From: Vibrio sp. 10N.261.55.A7
GTDB taxonomy: Bacteria > Pseudomonadota > Gammaproteobacteria > Enterobacterales > Vibrionaceae
Assembly (NCBI RefSeq): GCF_002877365.1
Contig: NZ_MCWZ01000113.1
Location: 1 to 48,825 of the forward strand
DNA length: 48,825 nt
Reading direction: 5' to 3'
Part shown: piece by piece, positions 31,842-40,391 of the stretch
How positions within the stretch are numbered: position 1 is the stretch's first letter
How the letters are laid out: each line of letters starts with the position of its first letter
Made by a program: the position numbers and the translations under genes
The notes under the pieces: generated by a model
The model's input: the letters and a program-made list of their open reading frames with translations, nothing else
Told to the model about the DNA's origin: nothing
Databases searched by the model: none

Positions 31842-32627
31842 ATGGATCTTAATGCCCTTCTTACTCTCTCCAAAGACAGCAAAACCTTTGCAAACCCAAG
31901 GCGCATTGCTTTGCTTGAGCAAATTGCGGTAACTGGTTCCATTAGCCAGGGTGCAAAGGAATCGGGCATAAGTTACAAAGCAGCCTGGGATGCCATCAAA
32001 GAGATGAACCAAATGCTCAACCAAGAGGTGGTAACCCGTGAGAAAGGTGGCAAAGGCGGAGGAGGCGCTCATCTCACCCCATTTGGTCAACGTTTGTTGC
32101 AGGTGTATTCACTAACCACTCAGGTACAAAACATGGCCTTGACCGCCCTGCTTGATGAAACAATACAGATGGACAATCTAATGAGCCTCATGGCACATTT
32201 TTCATTGAAAACCAGCGCTAGGAATCAAATCAATGGCCAGGTCGCCTCGATCCAATTAGAAGGAGCGATGAATAAAATTGGTGTCAGCATTGGTGATGAT
32301 CAAATTATCTACGTCGCGATAACGCAGATCAGCAGTCAAAATCTAAACCTTAGCCTTGGAAAGGCTGTTCTACTGTTATTCAAAGCGCCAACTGTCTCCA
32401 TCTGTACGAACCCATCCAAGACATGTTCAACCAATCAGTTGGCTGGACAACTGACTAACATCAGCAAGAATGATACACACATAGAATTGTCACTGGCTTT
32501 AAAAAACCAACAGGTGATCTATTCTGTTATGCCACTTTCTGAGGTAGAAAATGATTTTGTTCTGACAAACGATTATTACGCGTGTTTCGACGCCTCCCAA
32601 ACCATCATCGCCTGTATGGATGAATAA
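31842..32627 (+). CDS. modE: Molybdate-responsive regulator ModE
   Basis: The 261-residue protein has the winged-helix N-terminal domain (about 1-110; SISQGAKESGISYKAAWDAI, GGKGGGGAHLTPFGQRLL) and two C-terminal Mop-type di-domains that bind molybdate (about 125-260; KTSARNQINGQVASIQ, VLLLFKAPTVSICT). It binds the operator at 31599-31638 to repress modABC when molybdate is present. The ATG at 31842 (MDLNALLTLSK) matches the N-terminus of E. coli ModE; an in-frame ATG at 31824 would add six residues. Confidence 0.95.
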   Translation: MDLNALLTLSKDSKTFANPRRIALLEQIAVTGSISQGAKESGISYKAAWDAIKEMNQMLNQEVVTREKGGKGGGGAHLTPFGQRLLQVYSLTTQVQNMALTALLDETIQMDNLMSLMAHFSLKTSARNQINGQVASIQLEGAMNKIGVSIGDDQIIYVAITQISSQNLNLSLGKAVLLLFKAPTVSICTNPSKTCSTNQLAGQLTNISKNDTHIELSLALKNQQVIYSVMPLSEVENDFVLTNDYYACFDASQTIIACMDE

Positions 32628-32658
32628 TTCAGTGTCGGACAATCAACTACAGGAAAGA

Positions 32659-32760
32659 ATGGAGCAAATAAATCCAGATTCATATATGGATCGCAAAATA
32701 GAAACCAAGCCGCATAATGCAAACCATATTGGGAATAAATACTGTGATCCCTCTGTTTAG
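32659..32760 (+). CDS. Possible small ORF (33 residues)
   Basis: An ATG at 32659 is preceded by AGGAAAG at 32651-32657. The 33-codon frame starts MEQINPDSYMDRKIE and ends at TAG 32758-32760. It is polar and has no known family. The good ribosome site is the only strong support, and its nearness to modE could mean it is carried on that mRNA. Confidence 0.28.
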   Translation: MEQINPDSYMDRKIETKPHNANHIGNKYCDPSV

Positions 32761-32820
32761 TCAGTGCAATTGCAGTCAATTAGGCACTCTAAAACTTGGC
32801 ACATATAGTGCAATACTAAT

Positions 32821-32930
32821 TATGACCCTTCTTAAGCCGAGGGTCACCTAGCCAACTGACGTTGTTAGTGAACCTTTTTGTTCACACTATATATAAGCCA
32901 ATTGCCTGATTTGCCGTTGGCTATTTTTTT
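32821..32930 (+). ncRNA. Candidate small RNA with three hairpins
   Basis: Three stem-loops follow in a row without an ORF: GACCCT/AGGGTC (32824-32829, 32840-32845); GTGAAC/GTTCAC (32868-32873, 32880-32885) with a T-rich loop; and AGCCAA/TTGGCT (32896-32901, 32917-32922), followed by T7 at 32924-32930. The last is a good Rho-independent terminator, 290 bases after modE and so probably the end of something other than modE. A promoter could be TTGGCA near 32796, but it is weak. Transcription is inferred. Confidence 0.45.
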
Positions 32931-33033
32931 GCTCGCAGTTTGCTCAATGTTCAAAATCTCGCATTCGACCACTGCAATTTTAGCCATCATAAGTACAATC
33001 ATACTCTCTAATTATGTTTATTGAGAGTAAGAC

Positions 33034-33948
33034 ATGGCGATGGATTATAGCCAACGATTAACACCAGTCATTCGGCATTTGGAAAAGCACTACAACTCTC
33101 CTTTAAATTTAGAAGAAGTAGCAAAGCTAGCCTGCCTATCCCCCTACCATTTCCACCGAATATTTAAAGCCGTTACTGGCGAAACGCTCAATGATTATTT
33201 ACGCCGTTTAAGGCTTGAACAAGTCGCCAATGAATTATTTTACAAAAAACCAGCAGTGACCAATGTTGCGCTTGAATTCGGCTTTTCAAGCTCACAAAGC
33301 CTTGCCAAAGCCTTCAAACAATACTTTAACCTTACGCCCAGCCAAATACGCGAGTGCGCAAGCATCAACGAAGTCTCTACCCTTTTGAAAAATAGCAAGA
33401 TAGGACACTCGTTACGCAAGATTGGACACGCCACACCAAGCAACGATTCTTATAATTCTCCTAACCTAACAGCAAGGAGTAATAAGATGACTATAGAAAA
33501 AATGGAAATACAAACCTTTGAGCCTTCCAAGCTTGCTTATGTGCGTGTCAATGGCCCATATGGAGAGAATTATGAACCTGCTATGGGCAAGCTCTATAAT
33601 TGGGCGGGACCCAATGGATTTGCGGGAAACACCAACATATTCATTTATCACGACAATCCCGAAATCACTCCAGATGAGAAGTGCCGTACCGATATATGTC
33701 TATTCGTGAATGACGACATTTCTTCGGAAAGCGGCATTGAAACCCAGGCTTTTCCTGGTGGGAAATATGGCGTAATGCGAACAACAATCACGGATAAATC
33801 TCAGTATTCATTAACTTGGGATCTTCTAATGTCTAAAATTGTCGATCAAGGCATTGAAAGTGACGATCGGCCGTGTTTTGAGCTTTATCATAGCTACGAT
33901 CAGAAAACTGGCACCGCTGACGTGAGTTTTTGTACCGCTGTCCGATAG
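33034..33948 (+). CDS. AraC-type regulator with GyrI-like ligand domain
   Basis: The 304-residue protein has an N-terminal AraC/XylS double helix-turn-helix (about 8-108; LACLSPYHFHRIFKAVTGET and VALEFGFSSSQSLAKAFKQYF), a linker, and a C-terminal GyrI-like/SOUL effector-binding domain (about 150-303; KLAYVRVNGPYGEN, RTDICLFV, GKYGVMRTTI). This is the Rob/SoxS-with-GyrI layout that senses small amphipathic or toxic molecules. The ATG at 33034 follows GAGAGTAAG at 33022-33030. The regulon is unknown; no exporter is adjacent. Confidence 0.9.
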   Translation: MAMDYSQRLTPVIRHLEKHYNSPLNLEEVAKLACLSPYHFHRIFKAVTGETLNDYLRRLRLEQVANELFYKKPAVTNVALEFGFSSSQSLAKAFKQYFNLTPSQIRECASINEVSTLLKNSKIGHSLRKIGHATPSNDSYNSPNLTARSNKMTIEKMEIQTFEPSKLAYVRVNGPYGENYEPAMGKLYNWAGPNGFAGNTNIFIYHDNPEITPDEKCRTDICLFVNDDISSESGIETQAFPGGKYGVMRTTITDKSQYSLTWDLLMSKIVDQGIESDDRPCFELYHSYDQKTGTADVSFCTAVR

Positions 33949-34336
33949 CAATCCATATCCCCCTTAGCACTTTGTCCGTCGCTCTATATTCCTCTCATAG
34001 AGCGACAATCCTTCCGTTAAATTCAATCATTTTATCTTGTGTCAGTATCGCAGTATTAAACTGGTTGAGCAGCTTCTACATCTCCATTATCTTTTCATTA
34101 CAGTTGTACAGCACGCCCACAACCCATGGTTAACATCAGAAATCTAACGTATTTCACAATTATATATTTTCATAAAAACCAAGTGATTGATTTTAATTAC
34201 AATTATATCAATATAATATCAAGCAAACGTTTCCATGAATAAAACATGATTGACACTCTTATTTTTGCCATCATAATCCTCGCGTTTGTCTGAAATTCGG
34301 TCAACGTGTTTACTGTTAACTAATGTGGAGAAGTAT
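33949..34336. promoter_or_regulatory. Intergenic region before codB: terminator, PurR-like box, promoter
   Basis: GTCGCTCTAT/ATAGAGCGAC (33978-33987, 33997-34006) is a 10-bp perfect hairpin 30 bases after the AraC-type gene, probably its terminator. A PurR-like box is at 34221-34236, and a sigma-70 promoter TTGACA-N16-CATAAT at 34250-34277. The last leads into the codB leader. The rest is AT-rich without further structure that I can name. Confidence 0.7.
34221..34236 (+). promoter_or_regulatory. PurR-like operator of codBA
   Basis: AAGCAAACGTTTCCAT agrees with the PurR consensus ACGCAAACGTTTTCNT in all but two defined positions, including the central CAAACGTTT. The site is 13 bases upstream of the -35 hexamer at 34250. 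In E. coli codBA belongs to the PurR regulon, so the same control is expected here. Confidence 0.7.
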
Positions 34337-35578
34337 ATGTCTGGTGATAATAACTACGGTCTAGGTCCTGTGCCTTTATCGGCAAGAAAGGGCATGCTGC
34401 CTTTAACCATGGTCATGCTAGGGCTTACTTTTTTCTCGGCAAGTATGTGGACAGGTGGTTCGCTTGGCACGGGCTTAACCTTCAACGACTTTTTCTTAGC
34501 GGTTCTGATCGGTAACCTCATTCTCGGTATTTATACCTCTGCACTTGGTTACATTGGCGCTTCGACAGGCCTGTCTACCCACCTTTTAGCGCGATTCTCT
34601 TTTGGCTCGAAAGGGTCATGGCTGCCATCCGCACTACTTGGTGGCACGCAAGTGGGTTGGTTTGGCGTGGGCGTCGCTATGTTTGCCATTCCAGTCCATA
34701 TGGCGACAGGCATTGATACTAATACATTGATCATTGTTTCTGGCTTGTTAATGACAGCGACGGTTTACTTCGGCATTTCAGCACTGATGGTATTGTCTGC
34801 CATTGCCGTACCCGCAATAGCATTGCTCGGTGGCTTTTCAGTCTTCCAAGCAGTTGACAGTGTTGGGGGCGTGGCAGAGTTGAAAAAAATTCAGCCAGAG
34901 CAACCCATTGATTTCTCGATTGCACTCGCGATGGTTGTGGGTTCGTTTATCAGTGCAGGAACGCTAACCGCTGATTTTGTCCGCTTTGGCAAAAAGCCAG
35001 CGAGTGCCGTCCTAATTACTATGATTGCATTCTTCATCGGCAACTCGTTAATGTTCATTTTTGGTGCGGCTGGCGCTGCAGCAACGGGCCAATCAGACAT
35101 CTCTGAAGTCATGATGGCTCAAGGCTTGCTGATTCCCGCGATCATCGTGCTAGGTCTGAACATCTGGACGACCAATGACAATGCGCTCTATGCCTCTGGT
35201 CTCGGTTTTTCGAACATCACAGGATTGCCAAGTAAATACCTTTCAATGGCGAATGGTGTGATTGGTACTTTGTGCGCGTTATGGTTATACAATAATTTTG
35301 TTGGCTGGCTAACGTTCTTATCTCTGGCCATTCCACCTATTGGTGGCGTCATCATTACCGACTTTATTCTCAATCGTAAGCGATACAAAAACTTTACTGA
35401 GGCCAAGTTCAAAACCATCAACTGGGCAGGCATTATTGCCGTCGCCATTGGCGTGTCAGCCGGACACTTTCTACCGGGAGTCGTCCCTATTAATGCTGTA
35501 TTAGGCGGCGCATTAAGCTACATTGCATTAAACGCTCTATTTAACAAAGAAGCTCACACTGAAAAGTCCGTGGCGTAA
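34337..35578 (+). CDS. codB: Cytosine permease CodB
   Basis: The 413-residue transporter of the NCS1 family has about 12 helices. It matches E. coli CodB from its first residues (DNNYGLGPVPLSARKGMLPL, GLTFFSASMWTGGSLGTGL) to VLGLNIWTTNDNALYASGLG (about 277-296). It takes up cytosine with a cation. GGAG at 34327-34330 serves the ATG at 34337; an upstream in-frame start at 34286 would add 17 residues with no homology. It is followed by codA with a 9-base gap. Confidence 0.94.
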   Translation: MSGDNNYGLGPVPLSARKGMLPLTMVMLGLTFFSASMWTGGSLGTGLTFNDFFLAVLIGNLILGIYTSALGYIGASTGLSTHLLARFSFGSKGSWLPSALLGGTQVGWFGVGVAMFAIPVHMATGIDTNTLIIVSGLLMTATVYFGISALMVLSAIAVPAIALLGGFSVFQAVDSVGGVAELKKIQPEQPIDFSIALAMVVGSFISAGTLTADFVRFGKKPASAVLITMIAFFIGNSLMFIFGAAGAAATGQSDISEVMMAQGLLIPAIIVLGLNIWTTNDNALYASGLGFSNITGLPSKYLSMANGVIGTLCALWLYNNFVGWLTFLSLAIPPIGGVIITDFILNRKRYKNFTEAKFKTINWAGIIAVAIGVSAGHFLPGVVPINAVLGGALSYIALNALFNKEAHTEKSVA

Positions 35579-35587
35579 GGAACAAGC

Positions 35588-36865
35588 ATGACAACCCTAT
35601 TGATTAGAAATGCGCGACTCAATAATGATGACAATTTTAGCCAAATTCTCATTGAGGACGGCGTCATTACTCGTATTCTCGCCAGTGATGAGTCGACTCC
35701 ATCGGTTAGCCGAACCCTAGACGCAGATGGCGGCTTGGCGATAGCTCCTTTCTGTGAGCCACACATTCACCTGGACACCACTCAAACTGCGGGTGAGCCA
35801 AGCTGGAACATTTCTGGAACCTTGTTTGAAGGCATTGAACGCTGGTCTGAACGCAAAAAAACGTTGTCGATTGAGGATGTAAAGTCTCGCGCTAAGCAAA
35901 CCTTGAAGTGGCAAATCGCCAATGGTGTGCAGCATGTGCGAACGCACGTTGATGTTTCTGACCCAACCCTAGTTGCGCTAAAAGCCATGATTGAAGTGCG
36001 CGAAGAGATGAAAGAGTGGATTGACATACAAATCGTCGCTTTTCCTCAAGAAGGCATTCTCTCTTATCCAAATGGCAAAGAGTTACTGGAAGAAGCTGTA
36101 CAACTAGGCGCTGACGTAATTGGTGCAATTCCACATTTCGAGTTCACTCGTGAATATGGAGTTGAATCCCTCCATTATGTCTTTGACCTTGCTAGAAAAT
36201 ACGATCGTCTGATTGATGTTCACTGCGATGAAATCGATGATGAACAATCTCGATTTCTGGAGACACTCGCGGCACTCGCTCACAAGTTTGAGATGGGTGA
36301 GAAGGTCACCGCAAGCCACACGACAGCGATGGGCTCATACAACGGCGCCTATGCGTCACGTTTGTTTCGATTATTGAAAATGTCAGGCGTTAACTTTGTT
36401 GCGAACCCTTTAGTAAATATTCATCTACAAGGTCGATTTGATGATTATCCGAAGCGTCGTGGTGTCACTCGAGTGAAAGAAATGTTGGCTGCCAATATCA
36501 ACGTCTGTTTCGGTCACGATGATGTGTTTGACCCTTGGTATCCGCTTGGCACAGCGAATATGCTTCAGGTTCTGCACATGGGGCTTCATGTCTGCCAAGT
36601 CATGGGATATGACCAGATCAACAACTCACTAGATCTGATAAGCACGAACTCAGCGAGAACACTTCATATTCAAGACCAGTATGGTATTGAGGAAGGCAAG
36701 GTTGGAAACCTTATCATTCTGCCAGCAGAAAATGGTTTCGATGCCGTCCGTCGTCAAGTGCCTGTTCGCTACTCTATCCGACAGGGCAAAGTGATCGCTG
36801 AAACAAAACCAGCGGAAACGATGATTACACTTGATGAAAGTGAACAGGTCACTTTCAAACGCTAA
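35588..36865 (+). CDS. codA: Cytosine deaminase CodA
   Basis: The 425-residue amidohydrolase converts cytosine to uracil and ammonia. The metal ligands are visible: PHIHLD (His-x-His, about 58-63), [11 protein letters not shown] (about 211-221) and [14 protein letters not shown] (the catalytic Asp, about 305-318); [13 protein letters not shown] (about 244-256) is also typical. AAGGAAC at 35577-35583 precedes the ATG. It forms an operon with codB and supplies uracil and nitrogen. A terminator follows at 36887-36932. Confidence 0.95.
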   Translation: MTTLLIRNARLNNDDNFSQILIEDGVITRILASDESTPSVSRTLDADGGLAIAPFCEPHIHLDTTQTAGEPSWNISGTLFEGIERWSERKKTLSIEDVKSRAKQTLKWQIANGVQHVRTHVDVSDPTLVALKAMIEVREEMKEWIDIQIVAFPQEGILSYPNGKELLEEAVQLGADVIGAIPHFEFTREYGVESLHYVFDLARKYDRLIDVHCDEIDDEQSRFLETLAALAHKFEMGEKVTASHTTAMGSYNGAYASRLFRLLKMSGVNFVANPLVNIHLQGRFDDYPKRRGVTRVKEMLAANINVCFGHDDVFDPWYPLGTANMLQVLHMGLHVCQVMGYDQINNSLDLISTNSARTLHIQDQYGIEEGKVGNLIILPAENGFDAVRRQVPVRYSIRQGKVIAETKPAETMITLDESEQVTFKR

Positions 36866-36886
36866 TAATCAACTCACAAAAACAAC

Positions 36887-36932
36887 AAAGGGAAATGATG
36901 CTAACTCTAACCAGAGGCATTCATTTCCCTTT
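36887..36932 (+). terminator. Terminator after codA
   Basis: AAAGGGAAATGA (36887-36898) pairs with TCATTTCCCTTT (36921-36932), a 12-bp stem; the flanking GC/GC extends the base toward the loop. The A-rich and T-rich flanks on both strands would let it serve codA and the convergent minus-strand gene. Confidence 0.75.
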
Positions 36933-36978
36933 TCCATAAAACCAGTTCTTTATTTGAACGATACTCAGCAAGAAAGTT

Positions 36979-37473
36979 TTAGAAAGGTACTTCCACCTGC
37001 ATCATGACATCACGATCATATTTCTCATGCCATCGATAATCTAAACGCATTCTTGGCTGTCCTGACTTTTTGTCTCCAAATCCCACACTAAATTGCACTC
37101 CATGGCTCATCAACCATTCTTCAGCGCTCATGGAACTTAATTCATCTTCTAGGTGTTGAGGCATCCAAACCCCTAATCCAAAGTAGTTGCTCGAGATATT
37201 CTGTGTCATAAAAGGATCGGCTGCCGAGTTCAATACCCAGTCATCCCAATAAGAGCCTATCGTCGTAGGTTCGTCATTTAACACATTACTCAGCGCTAGC
37301 CATTGTTTTTGGGCATAATTTAGCGTTTCATCTACAGAAAAACACACACCAGTGGTATCACTCATGACTACTGAATCAACGCCATAATTAGGGGTTGGTT
37401 CAAAAAGGTGACACGCATTCACTCCAAAAGAAGTGAATACTAGCAACATCAAAGTTGCTTTTAAGCGTCCCAT
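36979..37473 (-). CDS. Exported protein, unknown function
   Basis: The 164-residue protein has a signal peptide (about 1-20; ATLMLLVFTSFGVNAC) that could be a lipoprotein signal with Cys21, although the N before A-C is unusual for a lipobox. The mature part contains many aromatic residues (SSNYFGLGVWMPQHLEDEL, FGDKKSGQPRMRLDYRW) and one further Cys. I recognise no family. It lies 38 bases downstream of the NadD-like gene on the same strand and may share its mRNA. Confidence 0.62.
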   Translation of the reverse strand: MGRLKATLMLLVFTSFGVNACHLFEPTPNYGVDSVVMSDTTGVCFSVDETLNYAQKQWLALSNVLNDEPTTIGSYWDDWVLNSAADPFMTQNISSNYFGLGVWMPQHLEDELSSMSAEEWLMSHGVQFSVGFGDKKSGQPRMRLDYRWHEKYDRDVMMQVEVPF

Positions 37474-37511
37474 TCACTTACTCCGGTTACATCATACTTT
37501 GGTCGTATAAT

Positions 37512-38024
37512 CTAATATACTGACAATTCTTTCAATAAAATCGCGACTTTTTGTGTGGTTAAACCTTCAATACTGGAAGCGTGAGCAAGTTTCGAGCGAA
37601 TATCGGTACTGCGAATTTTCACCTTCTCAGGGCATGCTAAAACATTCCATTTCTCTAGAATCTCATCTGAGCGCGCAAATTGCCCAAACTTCAACAAATT
37701 GTCGGGGCCGATGACAAAGGTCAGTTCACTTTCAGGGAATTGCTTTTGCAGTGTTTCAAGTACCGAGAAGGTCGTGACTGGCTGGTTGGGAACAAATAAT
37801 TGCTCTTCAACATCACTTCGAACGACGTTTTTAGTGGATAGCTCCTCTATAAACAGATCCACAAGCTGACAACGAATAGTGTAATCCAACATCTCTTTGC
37901 CCCACGCATGGGAAATACTTGGTACGAGCAACACTTGATCAAAATGCGCAAGCGACTCGATGACGCTTTTATGGCCAAGGCTTGGCGGATTAAACGCACT
38001 ACCAAACACCGCTATTTTGCTCAT
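37512..38024 (-). CDS. NadD-like nucleotidyltransferase, short form
   Basis: The 170-residue protein belongs to the nicotinate-mononucleotide adenylyltransferase type of nucleotidyltransferases, and is about 40 residues shorter than E. coli NadD. The N-terminal site reads FGSAFNPPSLGH, keeping the final G-H but with Ser where the first His of H-x-G-H is normal. The C-terminal phosphate site IRSTDIRSKL keeps the S-T-x-x-R form. It faces nadE across 133 bases, so a role in NAD synthesis or salvage is likely. It may be a second copy beside a housekeeping nadD elsewhere. Confidence 0.8.
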   Translation of the reverse strand: MSKIAVFGSAFNPPSLGHKSVIESLAHFDQVLLVPSISHAWGKEMLDYTIRCQLVDLFIEELSTKNVVRSDVEEQLFVPNQPVTTFSVLETLQKQFPESELTFVIGPDNLLKFGQFARSDEILEKWNVLACPEKVKIRSTDIRSKLAHASSIEGLTTQKVAILLKELSVY

Positions 38025-38098
38025 TTAACATCCTATTCTTTAATGAAAACTCTTTTCTCAGTTTTCTCACTCAGTCTTTAAGGTATGATAATACTAAA

Positions 38099-38116
38099 TA
38101 ACCTGAGATCAGGTTA
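38099..38116. promoter_or_regulatory. Palindrome in the nadD-like / nadE spacer
   Basis: TAACCTGA (38099-38106) and TCAGGTTA (38109-38116) form a perfect dyad with a 2-base centre, 41 bases upstream of nadE. It is placed so that a repressor could control both divergent genes. It does not match the NrtR or NadR consensus as I recall them. Confidence 0.5.
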
Positions 38117-38157
38117 ATAACTATTTAAACTTTATCGCTTGCAGGAAAGGTAAACTA

Positions 38158-38988
38158 ATGGAACAGATAATTCGTGATGAGATGCGCGTACTCCCTTCAA
38201 TTGACCCACTTTTTGAAATTTCGCGCCGTGTTGGATTCATAAAAACGAAGCTACAACAATCAGGTTGTAAGTCTCTAGTATTAGGGATCAGTGGTGGTGT
38301 GGATTCAACAACATGCGGTCGCTTAGCCCAACTAGCGGTTGATGAGCTTAACGAACAATCATCTGACAACGGCTATCAGTTCATTGCTGTTAGACTTCCA
38401 TATGGAGTCCAAAAAGATGAAGACGAAGCACAATTAGCGCTATCATTTATCAAACCGACGCAATCTGTTTCTGTCGATATCAAACAAGGCGTTGACGGTA
38501 TCCACGCGGCAACTCATATTGCTCTAGAAGGAACAGGCTTGCTGCCTCAGGAACAAGCTAAGATTGATTTTGTAAAAGGTAATGTCAAGGCCAGAGCACG
38601 TATGGTTGCTCAATATGAAATCGCCGGTTATGTCGGAGGCCTTGTCTTAGGGACTGACCACTCAGCGGAAAACATTACAGGTTTTTATACCAAGTTTGGT
38701 GACGGCGCCTGCGACCTAGCACCTTTATTTGGCTTAAGTAAGCGTCAAGTTCGTGAACTGGCAAATACATTGGGTGCGCCAGAGCTACTCGTTAAGAAAG
38801 TACCGACAGCCGACTTGGAAGAACTTGACCCACAAAAAGCTGACGAAACCGCCTTAGGATTAACGTACGATCAAATTGATGATTTCCTAGAAGGTAAGCC
38901 TGTCAGCAAGGAAGTTTCAGAACGCTTGATCGGCATTTACTCAGCAACTCAACATAAGCGCTTACCTATCCCAACCGTCTACGACTAA
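38158..38988 (+). CDS. nadE: NH3-dependent NAD+ synthetase
   Basis: The 276-residue enzyme has the PP-loop [16 protein letters not shown] (about 43-58) and lacks the glutaminase domain of the longer forms. [20 protein letters not shown] (about 168-187) is the conserved substrate site. It makes NAD+ from nicotinate adenine dinucleotide, ATP and ammonia in the cytoplasm, the step after that of a NadD. AGGAAAGG at 38142-38149 precedes the ATG. Confidence 0.95.
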   Translation: MEQIIRDEMRVLPSIDPLFEISRRVGFIKTKLQQSGCKSLVLGISGGVDSTTCGRLAQLAVDELNEQSSDNGYQFIAVRLPYGVQKDEDEAQLALSFIKPTQSVSVDIKQGVDGIHAATHIALEGTGLLPQEQAKIDFVKGNVKARARMVAQYEIAGYVGGLVLGTDHSAENITGFYTKFGDGACDLAPLFGLSKRQVRELANTLGAPELLVKKVPTADLEELDPQKADETALGLTYDQIDDFLEGKPVSKEVSERLIGIYSATQHKRLPIPTVYD

Positions 38989-39007
38989 TCGACTAATGTT
39001 TTCAATC

Positions 39008-39044
39008 GTATTGGTGAGCGCTTTCTTAAAGTGTTTACCAATAC
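39008..39044 (+). terminator. Hairpin after nadE
   Basis: GTATTGGT (39008-39015) pairs with ACCAATAC (39037-39044), with inner CTTT/AAAG pairs, 20 bases after the stop codon. There is no long T-run, so it is a probable but weak terminator. Confidence 0.45.
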
Positions 39045-39212
39045 TCGAAACTAGTATAGAAAAACGCAGAACACTAATCTGACTTCAAATTTAGTACTAA
39101 ATCCATACTAGCCCAATCGTTCAAACGAGTTTTGGCCGATTTATCCTACCTAAAAGCCCGAGTAAACTGTGCGTAATTTTCGTCCTTATGTATTGGACCT
39201 AGGAGCCATTGG

Positions 39213-40268
39213 ATGGGCACTATCCTAAAAGATAAACAAGAGACAAGTCTTGATGGCTTGATTAAAACAAAGAAAGGACCACTCGTACTTCTATTTTTTG
39301 ATGGTTACGACCTAAAAGCGCGAGAAGGTATCCTCGGAAATTGTTACTCCTTTGTTCACCACAGAACTCGCAATTTCAAGCGCGCTTTATTCAAACAGCA
39401 GTCACATACGGGGTTTTACTCAGCCTTCTTGGGATTAATCAAAAGTCTAGAGTCCATTGGTTGCGATGTTCGTATCAATGATTTCAACTTAGCCAAAAAA
39501 CACCCAAGCTACCCTATCGGCATTGCAGGCTTCCCATCTGTACTAGACAACGTAACACTATGTAATCCCAAAATTTTTGGTCCAGGGGATTATGGTTTAC
39601 CTGAAGAGGCCCATCGTGTGGTTAACGACCCCAGCTTTATTAAGCTGATTCAGCCTAGTGATTGGTTTTCGAATATTTACAAGCCATATTGTGGCGGTAA
39701 AACGATGTCTTGGTTTTCTGGGATTGATAGTGAAAAATTGGTAGACCTTTCGTGCCAACCAAAAGAGTTTGATTTTCTTATCTATGACAAAATCCATTGG
39801 AATAGAGCAAGTAAAGATAAACTAGTTATAAATAGAATAAAGGCGCACCTCGATAAACGCGGTCTTGCTTATAAAACCATACATTATGGTAAACACCGCT
39901 TCTCTGATTACCTTGAAGCACTGTCATCATCAAAGGCCCTTCTTTATGTCAATGAGCATGAAACTCAAGGTCTAGCCTATCAAGAAGCCTTAGCATCCAA
40001 TATTCCCGTTTTAGCTTGGGATGAACAGAAAATCATCGACCCAAAGCTAGCTAAATACAATTCTTCTACGGTCAAGGCGTCATCTGTACCTTACTTCGAT
40101 GACCGCTGCGGGATGAGATTTAAAATCGAACAGTTTGAATCAACTTGTGATGCTTTCATTTCGCAGTTATTCACGTTTAAGCCTAGGGAGTACATTCAAT
40201 CTACTCTCTCATTAGAAATTGCTGGGAAACGCTACCTTTCAGAATATAAAACGATAATGAACAATTAG
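39213..40268 (+). CDS. Glycosyltransferase, GT4-like
   Basis: The 351-residue cytoplasmic protein ends in a GT-B-type donor-binding region: LLYVNEHETQGLAYQEALASN (about 245-265, longest motif here), like the E-x7-E pattern (E-x-Q-G-L-A-x-Q-E-A) of retaining GT4 enzymes. The N-terminal half is less conserved. The sugar donor cannot be told. Genes for an acyltransferase and the exopolysaccharide operon follow on the same strand, so it may add a sugar to that or another surface glycan. AGGAG at 39200-39204 precedes the ATG. Confidence 0.72.
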   Translation: MGTILKDKQETSLDGLIKTKKGPLVLLFFDGYDLKAREGILGNCYSFVHHRTRNFKRALFKQQSHTGFYSAFLGLIKSLESIGCDVRINDFNLAKKHPSYPIGIAGFPSVLDNVTLCNPKIFGPGDYGLPEEAHRVVNDPSFIKLIQPSDWFSNIYKPYCGGKTMSWFSGIDSEKLVDLSCQPKEFDFLIYDKIHWNRASKDKLVINRIKAHLDKRGLAYKTIHYGKHRFSDYLEALSSSKALLYVNEHETQGLAYQEALASNIPVLAWDEQKIIDPKLAKYNSSTVKASSVPYFDDRCGMRFKIEQFESTCDAFISQLFTFKPREYIQSTLSLEIAGKRYLSEYKTIMNN

Positions 40269-40391
40269 AAAGATAACCCTCGAACTAGTTGCTAGGTCAT
40301 ATCAGATACACGACGATCTAACTCTTGCTTCGTTAAGAAAAATTTCATCATATTTAAAGCGCAAACCACCAAAAATTTAACGGAGTATATT

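Noticed and set aside
31646..31969. Minus-strand ORF with repeated L-K-L-S-S units
   Set aside because: It is the antisense reading of the 15-bp repeat and of the modE start; no ribosome site or family.
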